Source: an uncultured Bdellovibrionales bacterium (GTDB lineage Bacteria > Bdellovibrionota > Bdellovibrionia > Bdellovibrionales > JAMPXM01). Taken from it: a DNA stretch of 18,570 bases. Below the pieces are notes generated by a model. The model was not told the DNA's origin. It ran no database searches and saw only the letters and a program-made list of their open reading frames with translations. The stretch spans positions 1-18,570 of the forward strand of contig CALBDW010000126.1 in the NCBI GenBank assembly GCA_937927435.1, in the 5' to 3' direction. The translations under genes were made by a program, and so were the position numbers. This document shows, one piece after another, positions 8,495 to 15,184 of the stretch (the stretch's first letter is position 1; each line of letters starts with the position of its first letter).

Positions 8495-9296
8495 TCAACT
8501 GAAAAAACCTGACCGCAACTACCAACTGCGCGTCTCTATTAAAGATGCGAAGTTTAGCGCACCCAGCTGTTACCTACCCGTCAAAGCCGACAGCTGGGTA
8601 GAAGTCCGCAACGGCAAGCAAGGCGCATCTTCAATCACTTGCATCGGACGCAAAGACAAGGAAGAGCCCGTAACGGCGAAAGTCGCCCTTATCGCCGAAA
8701 ACGAGGGCGCCTTTGTCATCGGAAAAGCGATTCTCGATGGACCGATCGCCGGCGCCAACGTCCAGATCGTCGATCGTCAGGGTAATCCCGTTTCCACTGA
8801 GGTCGCATTGACAGACAAACACGGTGTTTTCATCGCGAGAGCGCCGAACATGCCCGCCGATGGTCTCCGCATCGAGGTCCGCGGGGGAAAGGACGGCGCA
8901 GGCCCCGTGTCTGGAAAACTCGCGGCCGTCATTCCCTCTTCATATGACTTTGAAAGAAAACCGGTCGCCATAAACGTGGTTACCACGATCTTGGCCGAAG
9001 CCGCCGATCGTCGACCGAATGCCGACCTCGACGACCTCACAAATCAAATCAAAAATTTTCTTGGCATTCCGGAAACAGCGGACATCGGCTCTTCACTCAA
9101 TAATCCTTATCAAAAGCTTGTAAGCATGAAGTCGCTCGCCGCTCACGCGCGAGCCGCCGCTTCTATCGACGACTTCGCGCGCAATGTGGTATCTGCGATC
9201 GAAAAAGGCGAAAGCCTGAACGTGACCTACCAAATCGATACAGACCGCCCGCCTAAACTTCAGGCCGGAGGAATCCCCGAATGGCTCGCTGACTAG
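8495..9296 (+). CDS. Middle fragment: Ig-like carboxypeptidase-regulatory-type domain
   Basis: Open segment of the broken gene, listed apart to record its content. A Cys-containing beta region comes first (APSCYLPVK...SSITCIG, a possible disulfide). Next is a segment around AILDGPIAGANVQIVDRQGNPVSTEVALTD (about 8725-8850), which looks like a carboxypeptidase-regulatory/Ig-like fold: gly-rich turns and alternating strands ending in DKHGVFIARAP. The last 100 residues appear helical (LDDLTNQIKNFLGIP...AAHARAAASIDDFARNVVSAIE). Such modules occur in surface lipoproteins and adhesins. The frame is open further upstream to 8268, but those codons are out of frame with the signal peptide and read as basic nonsense, so they are unlikely to be translated. 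Confidence 0.5.
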
Positions 9297-9320
9297 ATCG
9301 CGAGCGGTATTTTATCGAAA

Positions 9321-10439
9321 ATGACCGGCGAAGCGTTCGCAGCCCTTTTGACCGAATTGGGGTGGAAATCGGATTCACGAAAAGCTCTCGACGAACTCAA
9401 GCAACTTAATGCTCGCCTCGACATCATCATTAACGAACTTATGAGCATCGCCACCGAGATCCAGAAAAGCACCTACGACATCCGGAGCGATGAGTTAAAT
9501 AAACTGATCATAGCCGCGAAGGAGTACCTTGAGTCGATCGCCGCATATAACGACGCTCTGACAGCGAATATGAAAGACGGTCAGCCGATCGACCCGGACA
9601 AGCACAAGAAACTTCTCGATCAAATGGCGATTCTTCGGAACGAAATCCAGTATGAATTGAAGAACGCTTTGACCCTGATTCACAACCGAATCATGGGAAT
9701 CGGTAGCACGACGGGGCTTCTCAAGCTTTACGCCAACGTCTATCTGCCGCGACTCGTGACGTATCAATATTACGATAATCTGCGCGAGCACCTCGAATAC
9801 TGGCGCAGCGGCCAAGTGCTCATTCTCGGTGCCCTTACCGCAGGCTACGCGGACCAGGACAATCCGGACTACCAGCTGCAAACGCAGCGATTCCAAACCT
9901 ATAAAGAGTCCGAAAAAATTCAGATGCCCGACAACGAAGTAATCGTTGAATACTTTGGCGACGACCAAACTCCGGAAGGTTACGCGTTTCAGGCGGGCGC
10001 CATGATATACGATCGCAAAACGCAAAATTTGTGGTTAGTTGACAAGCCTGCGTGCTCGTCTCGCATGAGCGGCATCAATCAGATTGCCTCGTCGCTCTAC
10101 GGGTTCCGTCCGAACGTCTATCTGGATTGGGATGACCTTCGCGACGCGATTGGCCCCTATCAAGGCAAGACCTTCTATCAAGTTATGACCGGCATGCATA
10201 TCAACATGAAGCAGGAGCAGACCTGGTTTTTAAACACGTTTTATCCCCAAGGGGTCATCGCTTACTTTACGGCGACCGACGGTCCAGAAAAATCGTCAGT
10301 AGAGCTTGAAAAGGACTTTTATCCAAAACTCGACAAGCGGCCCAGTGGACTCAATCAGTTGTGCGCATTCCTGATCTACCACATGCCGCCGGGTAAATAT
10401 AAATATGAACCGGGAAAAGGCTTTATCCCGGTCAAATAA
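9321..10439 (+). CDS. C-terminal fragment: helical bundle plus globular domain
   Basis: 372 residues, not recognised. Residues about 18-125 form long amphipathic helices (KALDELKQLNARLDIIINELMSIATEIQ and onward), followed by a hydrophobic, glycine-bearing segment (IMGIGSTTGLLKLYANV) and a Tyr/Trp-rich globular region to the end. The helical hairpin pattern recalls alpha-pore or coiled-coil surface proteins, but that is resemblance only. The ATG at 9321 has no good ribosome binding site and lies in the same frame as the preceding fragment, only 24 nt after its TAG. Independent expression is doubtful; it more likely is the tail of the broken gene. Confidence 0.55.
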   Translation: MTGEAFAALLTELGWKSDSRKALDELKQLNARLDIIINELMSIATEIQKSTYDIRSDELNKLIIAAKEYLESIAAYNDALTANMKDGQPIDPDKHKKLLDQMAILRNEIQYELKNALTLIHNRIMGIGSTTGLLKLYANVYLPRLVTYQYYDNLREHLEYWRSGQVLILGALTAGYADQDNPDYQLQTQRFQTYKESEKIQMPDNEVIVEYFGDDQTPEGYAFQAGAMIYDRKTQNLWLVDKPACSSRMSGINQIASSLYGFRPNVYLDWDDLRDAIGPYQGKTFYQVMTGMHINMKQEQTWFLNTFYPQGVIAYFTATDGPEKSSVELEKDFYPKLDKRPSGLNQLCAFLIYHMPPGKYKYEPGKGFIPVK

Positions 10440-10475
10440 AACAGCCTTTCAAAAATATCGATGTTAAAACTTAGA

Positions 10476-10503
10476 GGGCTGCTTCTATGGAGCAGCCCTT
10501 TTT
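10476..10503 (+). terminator. Rho-independent terminator
   Basis: Perfect 8-bp stem GGGCTGCT (10476-10483) and AGCAGCCC (10491-10498) with a 7-nt loop, followed by five T. It lies 36 nt after the stop at 10439 and ends the transcript of the broken exported-protein gene. Confidence 0.92.
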
Positions 10504-10693
10504 CATTTTAAACACATCGATCACTCGCCATGACGATCCTTGCTCACACTGCGAACAACTGCGCACTGTAAAACAGCAAAATAACTTTATAGCATGAATT
10601 AAATTCGTTTACTGAAAATCACCCTCGATATGATCATGGAAGAACTGATTTTATAGAAGTATCGAAAACTCTTCGAAGAACGCTACTTTCTCG

Positions 10694-11370
10694 TAAGGGG
10701 CTCGTCAGGGTCGTAGCCGTAACCGTCGCGACTTTTGGTTTATTAGCATCATGTAGCGATGACAGCGACGCACTCCGACGACCCAAGTTAAGCTGAATTC
10801 CGTTAATGGGCCCCAAGGTAGCCAGGTGCACCTACAGAGCGCGACAATAGGTTTTGGCAGACCGTTGTCTTTAACGTACTTAATCAGACGCATTGAACTA
10901 TGTGAAAATCTGCCCCCGAACGGGTCCGCTTTTTCGAACACTGTTATATACAATGCAGAGGAAAATTCTCCGAAAGTTCCTCTTAATATTTAAAGACGCT
11001 GCGGAAACGCTTGCAAAAGACCTCCAAGCAGGCAAGTACGCCGAATATCAAATCGATTTGATGGACGAAAACTCCATCGCGCGTCTCAATAAAACGGGCG
11101 CGGTCACCGACGGCACTTACCAATACGCCGTGATCACACGGTCATTGCGGATCCAGTTTCGCCCCAAGCCAGATTCTCGTCGGCCAGGATATGCAGCCAT
11201 CTATCTCCCGGGACTTTCGCTCGCGCCGATTCCCCGAGCCAAGAGATACGAACGTGAAAGAAGTCTATGGGTTCTAGCGCGCGATAGATAACGACAACTG
11301 CGCCGCCGAAGAGGTTTTTGGCGAGAAAGATGTTACCTGCACGCTCACCGGTGTTTTCGACGTACCATAA
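10694..11370 (+). pseudogene. Decayed lipoprotein gene
   Basis: No intact frame, but successive frames read as one lipoprotein. Frame 0 from about 10704 gives a leader VRVVAVTVATFGLLASCSDD with a good lipobox (LASC, Cys codon 10752-10754). A TAAGGGG at 10694-10700 looks like its ribosome binding site, yet no ATG, GTG or TTG follows; GTC stands where GTG would be expected. The reading then moves to frame 2 (TQVKLNSVNGPQGSQVHLQS... to TAA 10991). It returns to frame 0 (FKDAAETLAKDLQAGKYAEY...), joined neatly if one T were added at 10989-10991. It then moves to frame 1, which has TAG at 11275 and ends in TCTLTGVFDVP at TAA 11368-11370. The lost start, at least three frame changes and one internal stop indicate real decay. 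About 225 residues originally; function unknown. Confidence 0.62.
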
Positions 11371-11440
11371 GCCCCTTGACTGCGCTACCGGCTGGGAGTT
11401 TCTCCAGGCCTCTTCTTATTGATCTCCTGTTGCCCGCCAA

Positions 11441-11471
11441 TTGCATTTCCGCTGGCCCGGAGGATGATCGC
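11441..11471 (+). promoter_or_regulatory. Conserved leader with ribosome binding site (copy 2)
   Basis: Matches the leader of paralog 1 (4037-4067) at 22 of 31 positions, same length to the start codon, with GGAGGA at the same place. It fixes the start of paralog 4 at ATG 11472 rather than upstream in-frame TTG 11376. Confidence 0.55.
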
Positions 11472-12668
11472 ATGGTTACGGCGCAACGAACGGTTTTGGC
11501 GGGCTTATTTTCGGCACTAATGTTTACTCCTTCGACAGGATTAGCGGTGCTTGCCTGCTCCGATATCTTCAAAGATCCCTTGGACGCCGCGCTCGTTTCG
11601 ATCGCAGACCAGCTTCACAGCAACTGGCTCATGTCCACCTATGGCCTAATCGGGAAAGACAGCGCCAAAGCCCACGAACTAGAACTCATGGCCGATCTGC
11701 AGAAGACGTTAAAGCGATCGGGCCTAAAAGGCCGATCGATCGAATTAGAAGGTGAGGTTGAGTCTGCGGTCGAGATCTTGCCCGGGGGATTGCATCCGCT
11801 TTCAAAGCTTGCGGATAGCTTAAGTGGCCGGGGCATTAGAGTCGCCGTGGCTCCTCAGCTCTGGGCTCGTGACACCCTAGGAGGGTACGACACTGCTATC
11901 AAAGTTCTATTTGTGGACAAGGAAACGATCGTCGGCCGCAAGACGTCTGCGATAATGGCTCATGAGCTACGCCATGCTTACACACACGCGCGTGCCGATA
12001 TGTCCGACGGTCTTTACGAGCGACTTTTTTCTACGATTCTCGTCGGCTTTAAAACCCCGCGTGGGAATCTGCCTGGAAGCATAAGCGAGTACAACCAGTT
12101 TTTCTCTCTTGATGAAATTTTGGCTCATCGGCAAAGCGCCGCTCTTCTTTTGCGGACTCTGAGGCGAAATCCTTCAGATAAGGAAGCCCGCGATCAACTT
12201 CGCGCGCATGGAGAACGATTCAAGGAGTTTGTAGAGTCGGGTCTTGAAACGCTCGCGCTATTACGGCACGAAATCGAATCTCTCGCCTTTAAACACAACG
12301 TTGTTGAAATCACGGAAGGAGGGATGGTTCGAATCGAGGTAGAGATCGCGAAACCTGGAATCATTCGACGCTTCTTTCGCGCAGATCAACAGGATCCGAA
12401 CGTCGTGGGCTTAACGGCTCGCCTGCTTTTCTCTCGCGACGAAGTTCCACCATCAAGAACAAGCCGCTCATTGCGACCGCTTCTGATCGACCGTATCGAC
12501 GCGATTGCCACCGAACTCGAGGCTATTCATCCAGTTGCTCTCAAATTCTTTGAAAACACCAAATCGATGAGAACGGTTACCGAAAAGCGACTTTTCGCGA
12601 TTGAGGAGAATTTGCGGGAGTTCGCCCAGACAACCACTCAGAGGAGAAAAGGCCTTCAGGAAAGGTAA
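11472..12668 (+). CDS. Exported HExRH zincin-like protein, paralog 4
   Basis: 398 residues, separated from paralogs 1-3 by 3.7 kb. The signal peptide (VLAGLFSALMFTPSTGLA) is followed by VLACSDIFKDP, the variant of the family's CxDLFKP block. VLAC is the closest of the four to a lipobox. The core reads VEILPGGLHPLSK, then AHELRHAYTHAR (His164, Glu165, His168), YERLFST and FSLDEILAHRQSA with Glu215, again 51 residues after the first His. The helical C-terminal region is shared (IATELEAIHPVALKFFENTKSM). It is the most divergent copy, lacking the N of HxYN. The start is set by the conserved leader. The gene is single and is followed by a stem-loop at 12678-12712. Likely shares the function of the other copies, which I infer to be a secreted or periplasmic metallopeptidase. 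Confidence 0.8.
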   Translation: MVTAQRTVLAGLFSALMFTPSTGLAVLACSDIFKDPLDAALVSIADQLHSNWLMSTYGLIGKDSAKAHELELMADLQKTLKRSGLKGRSIELEGEVESAVEILPGGLHPLSKLADSLSGRGIRVAVAPQLWARDTLGGYDTAIKVLFVDKETIVGRKTSAIMAHELRHAYTHARADMSDGLYERLFSTILVGFKTPRGNLPGSISEYNQFFSLDEILAHRQSAALLLRTLRRNPSDKEARDQLRAHGERFKEFVESGLETLALLRHEIESLAFKHNVVEITEGGMVRIEVEIAKPGIIRRFFRADQQDPNVVGLTARLLFSRDEVPPSRTSRSLRPLLIDRIDAIATELEAIHPVALKFFENTKSMRTVTEKRLFAIEENLREFAQTTTQRRKGLQER

Positions 12669-12677
12669 CGCGAGTTC

Positions 12678-12712
12678 GATGTCTTCTTCCTCGAGAAGAA
12701 GCCACCGACATC
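12678..12712 (+). repeat. Compound stem-loop downstream of paralog 4
   Basis: Inner stem CTTCTTC (12683-12689) with GAAGAAG (12695-12701), loop CTCGA, nested in an outer stem GATGTC (12678-12683) with GACATC (12707-12712), the two sharing base 12683. No T-run follows, so it may stabilise the 3' end rather than terminate. Confidence 0.4.
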
Positions 12713-12741
12713 AAAGCGTTTCCCATATACAGCCAACAAAT

Positions 12742-12773
12742 AAAAAAGGGCCGCTGTCGTCTTCAGCGAGCCC
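12742..12773 (-). terminator. Rho-independent terminator of the C-x11-C repeat gene
   Basis: Read on the minus strand: GGGC, a bulged T, CGCTG, 7-nt loop, CAGCGGCCC, then six T. It starts about 26 nt beyond the stop at 12799. The T-run lies only on the minus strand side. Confidence 0.82.
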
Positions 12774-12798
12774 TTCAAGTTCCGACGCGTCCCCGGCT

Positions 12799-13419
12799 TT
12801 ACTGCCTTAACATGTATCGGTAGCACAGAGCCGAGTATAAACGCGAATCGCCGACCGAACACATTTTATTTGCGATTCTTTCGCGCGACCACCCTTCGAG
12901 GTGACCTCGATAAGCGATGTTGTAACACTTCACTTTCTCATGGGTACGCTCGAGAGCCTCGCAGCCCATGGAGACCCCTCTGAATCTCCTAAGTCCCCGC
13001 TTGCCTTTTACCTCATTGAAAGCGTTGGAATCATTGAGTTGCCCGAACTCTTCACGATAACAGAGCGCTTGCGATCGTTTATCCGACATGGCGCTGCACG
13101 CTGCTTTGATCGGGATCAGACGCTCGTCAACTTTCTCGATCACCGCCGTTACGTGCTGATAACAACGGACCTGAAAATCCCAGTTCTCCGCGCCCCAACA
13201 AATCCATCGAGCAATTTCCGGATAAATGAGGCCTTCACTGAGGTGTACGGTACCCCAAAGAAAGCAGACTGCTTTCGATCGCGCGTCAGTCGCGCTATTG
13301 CACGCTGAACGAATTGCCGTAAGTTTAAGTTTCAAATCAACATCTCGGCTCGTGGCTGCGTGAGAAAGGGATCCGCCAAGAACGAGCGAGCTCAAGAAAA
13401 TCAGAGCCAGGAAACGCAT
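12799..13419 (-). CDS. Exported protein with five C-x11-C repeats
   Basis: 206 residues from ATG 13419, giving a clean signal peptide (MRFLALIFLSSLVLGGSLSHA). The upstream in-frame TTG at 13473 would add 18 residues and bury it. The mature protein holds ten cysteines as five pairs, each exactly C-x11-C followed by Tyr or Phe: CNSATDARSKAVCF, CWGAENWDFQVRCY, CSAMSDKRSQALCY, CEALERTHEKVKCY and CSVGDSRLYSALCY. First-Cys spacing is 34, 34, 45 and 34 residues, so it is a 34-residue repeat with one 11-residue insertion. Each unit looks like a helical hairpin, probably pinned by a disulfide in the periplasm, in the manner of Sel1/TPR solenoids. I do not recognise the family; a binding or scaffold role is plausible. 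The start lies in a hairpin (13412-13444), and a terminator follows on the same strand. Confidence 0.8.
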   Translation of the reverse strand: MRFLALIFLSSLVLGGSLSHAATSRDVDLKLKLTAIRSACNSATDARSKAVCFLWGTVHLSEGLIYPEIARWICWGAENWDFQVRCYQHVTAVIEKVDERLIPIKAACSAMSDKRSQALCYREEFGQLNDSNAFNEVKGKRGLRRFRGVSMGCEALERTHEKVKCYNIAYRGHLEGWSRERIANKMCSVGDSRLYSALCYRYMLRQ

Positions 13420-13444
13420 ATGACCCCCTGCGTCATATGCGTTT
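13412..13444 (-). promoter_or_regulatory. Start-codon hairpin (13-bp perfect inverted repeat)
   Basis: AAACGCATATGAC at 13412-13424 and GTCATATGCGTTT at 13432-13444 pair perfectly across a 7-nt loop. In the minus-strand mRNA the loop is GCAGGGG, which carries the purine-rich ribosome binding site, and the start ATG (13419-13417) is inside the 3' arm. The folded RNA should block initiation. As DNA, the same repeat could instead be an operator for a dimeric repressor. Confidence 0.7.
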
Positions 13445-13760
13445 TTGATCTCATAAGGCCTATTTATGGTCAAGCATTAGACAGGTTTCAGATGTAGGCC
13501 ATGAAAATATGCCAGCCGGTGGAAATTATTACATTCCCCGATGACCCTAGCCAGGACATCACCGGGGTAGAGCACCCCGCCGCTCCTCGTGCTTTGAATC
13601 TCCTAAATCATGGCGATTACAGCGGTCTCCGGGCCATCCCATCTTTGTCTGTTTAAAACAGCCAAGCCACAGTATACTGAGGAACGCCTCAATAAAACAT
13701 TCGCCGCTCTCTCGGATTCCACACGTAGGCGCATGGGGGTGTACTATCAGATTTTCCGAG
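13420..13760. other. Divergent intergenic region with a candidate promoter
   Basis: About 340 bases between divergent genes. Besides the start-codon hairpin at its left end, TATACT at 13673-13678 is a fair -10 for the dioxygenase gene, with TTTAAA at 13652-13657 as a poor -35 (15-nt spacer). A GC-rich stretch near 13559-13590 has small repeats (CACCGGGG, GAGCACCCCG) but no convincing terminator. No gene seen. Confidence 0.35.
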
Positions 13761-14456
13761 TTGGGCATTCTCGCTTTACGCGGATTTCTTCCTCAAAACG
13801 CCGTGCGAGCCGCACGCTCCTCCATATCATCGGAGCTATCCAGATTAAATCTGAGGGCGAATGGAAAAGCCGTCTCCTCGAAAATCCAAGGCCTTCCGGC
13901 ATTCCAGCAAACCGTCCGCCTTGGACATATGGTTGGTCCGTTAGAAAGTGTCGACCGACTATTTTCCGATCGCTTACTTTCCGCAATGAATGCTCTCGCG
14001 GGTGCCGACCTGAAACCATCACAACCGCACGCGCAAATTCTAATCTCTTTTCCTCATAAAATGGATTGGTCACTGAATCCTCTGAATTGGCACTTAGATT
14101 TGACGCCACCGAAAGCTAATGAAATTCCTGGAATCCAGGCTTTTATTCTGATCGACGACGTGCAACCGCAGGGTGGAGCCACATTGGCTTTAGCCGGATC
14201 CCATAAACTCCACTACATCTCTCACAATTGCAGCGCCCACGAGATTCTTCGGAGACGGTCCGACTTCTTTTTGAGACCTGAAAAATATTTGGAGCCCCAA
14301 TTGGTTGAGGGAACACCCATCCAAATTGTTGAGCTGTCCGGGCGGGCCGGGGATGTTTACTTAATGGACTTGCGTATTCTTCACACACCTTCAATCAATG
14401 CGAGACGAAACATTCGCATGATGGCGACAAATCGATACCTAAAAGCTCACTCGTGA
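13761..14456 (+). CDS. PhyH-type Fe(II)/2-oxoglutarate dioxygenase
   Basis: About 231 residues, cytoplasmic, related to phytanoyl-CoA dioxygenases. The N-terminal block LGILALRGFLPQNAV matches the usual family opening. The metal ligands are His111 and Asp113 in NWHLDLTPP and His208 in RILHTPS. Basic residues in NARRNIRM just after His208 should bind 2-oxoglutarate, and GRAGDVYLMD precedes the distal His as is typical. It would hydroxylate a small substrate that sequence cannot name. The start is uncertain: TTG at 13761 has no clear ribosome binding site and leaves the N-terminus about 10 residues shorter than usual, while an ATG at 13733 is in another frame. The gene stands alone and its stop overlaps the convergent ligase gene by 10 nt. 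Confidence 0.8.
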   Translation: MGILALRGFLPQNAVRAARSSISSELSRLNLRANGKAVSSKIQGLPAFQQTVRLGHMVGPLESVDRLFSDRLLSAMNALAGADLKPSQPHAQILISFPHKMDWSLNPLNWHLDLTPPKANEIPGIQAFILIDDVQPQGGATLALAGSHKLHYISHNCSAHEILRRRSDFFLRPEKYLEPQLVEGTPIQIVELSGRAGDVYLMDLRILHTPSINARRNIRMMATNRYLKAHS

Positions 14457-15184
14457 GAGAGGCGGCCTTTAAAAAAGGGATAGTACAAATCTTCTTCTAT
14501 CGGCATTTTGAGTTCTTCCGGGTTTGTATTTTCTGTAAACTCTACGTCGCCATACTCCAGGATCGCTAAAGGCCTGCATTCGTTCGCCTCACCCATCATG
14601 AGCGTGGCGGCCGCCGCCAGACCGTCGGCGATGTTGACCCTTGTCATTTTCAACTTGCGCCCGAAAAGATCGCTTGAGCCGATCATGTCTTTCAGACCAA
14701 CGAAACCCCAATGGGCCAGTGAAATTCCCATTACACCTTTTCGCAGCGGTGTCGTATGGGAGTCTGTCAAAATCACTCCCAACTTCTTGAGGCCCCAACG
14801 CTCTCTTAAGCCCTCCCACAGCCGCTTAGCGCTTGCAAACGGATCTTCCGGGTAAAGGATGTATTGATCACTTTCGGAGTTTGACTCGTCGATGCCGGCG
14901 GATGGAATGAATAAGCCGTGCTTGACGGTGAGAAAACAACCATATGCAACTTCACCCAAGTTATGATCCGCCTCTTTTTCAATCAAATTCTGTTTTGAAA
15001 TCGTCGCCTTGTCGACCAATCGTCCCTCGGAAAGACTGACGATCTTCGAGGTCACTGCCACGATCATCGATTCCTTAATAAGGTCCGAGTCGACGTGCTC
15101 GACGACGAAATTCAGCAAGCTTTCGCCTTCACGAAAAATTCGAGTATTCACGGGATGGACGGTCAGCATCGACGCCCTTTTCAT
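14447..15184 (-). CDS. CofE-like gamma-glutamyl ligase, folate-linked
   Basis: 245 residues of the coenzyme F420-0:L-glutamate ligase (CofE) family. Conserved blocks: TSKIVSLSEGR (45-55), SAGIDESN (95-102, corresponding to the family's nucleotide/metal-binding Asp-Glu-Ser-Asn) and TDSHTTPLRKGVMGISLAHWG (140-160), the signature region. In bacteria without F420 these homologs are annotated as putative folate-metabolism gamma-glutamate ligases, and this one is the last gene of a folate operon, overlapping the folK-folP stop by 4 nt (ATGA). The likely reaction is ATP- or GTP-dependent addition of glutamate to a folate-type or related acceptor; the acceptor is inference from context. No other F420 gene is seen here. 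Family assignment firm, exact substrate open. Confidence 0.86.
   Translation of the reverse strand: MKRASMLTVHPVNTRIFREGESLLNFVVEHVDSDLIKESMIVAVTSKIVSLSEGRLVDKATISKQNLIEKEADHNLGEVAYGCFLTVKHGLFIPSAGIDESNSESDQYILYPEDPFASAKRLWEGLRERWGLKKLGVILTDSHTTPLRKGVMGISLAHWGFVGLKDMIGSSDLFGRKLKMTRVNIADGLAAAATLMMGEANECRPLAILEYGDVEFTENTNPEELKMPIEEDLYYPFFKGRLSHE

Larger units (their letters stand above)
8293..10439 (+). pseudogene. Large exported protein gene broken by a frameshift and a TAG
   Basis: Three collinear pieces look like one gene of about 715 codons. Piece 1 starts at GTG 8293 (GGGGG upstream) with signal peptide MKFLRLSFAISIGIIGASSFA and runs in frame 1 to TGA at 8500-8502. Piece 2 continues in frame 0 from about 8495 (QLKKPDRNYQL). 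One extra T in the run at 8494-8495 would join them as TAFQLKKPDRN. Piece 2 ends at TAG 9294-9296. Piece 3 continues in the same frame and, ignoring the TAG, reads smoothly as EWLAD-x-IASGILSKMTGEAF. A CAG to TAG change would explain the stop. A strong terminator follows at 10476. Either the gene is decaying or the assembly has errors here; the neighbouring decayed lipoprotein gene favours decay. No known function. Confidence 0.72.

Noticed and set aside
8500..8507. Programmed -1 frameshift on the A-run after TGA
   Set aside because: The TGA stop comes before the six A, so slippage on the run could not rescue the frame. A lost base before the stop explains it better.
9294..9296. TAG as a recoded amber codon
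   Set aside because: Nothing in the window suggests amber recoding (no pyrrolysine or suppressor tRNA gene), and the gene already carries a frameshift. Decay is simpler.
9495..10025. 176-codon minus-strand frame
   Set aside because: It is antisense to the helical fragment with no start signal, and reads as an Arg/Val-rich shadow.
11376..11381. TTGACT as a -35 for paralog 4
   Set aside because: No -10-like hexamer at 16-18 nt; the matching positions are pyrimidine-rich.
13747..14109. 120-codon minus-strand frame antisense to the dioxygenase
   Set aside because: It covers the iron-binding His/Asp region of the plus-strand gene and has no motifs or ribosome site.
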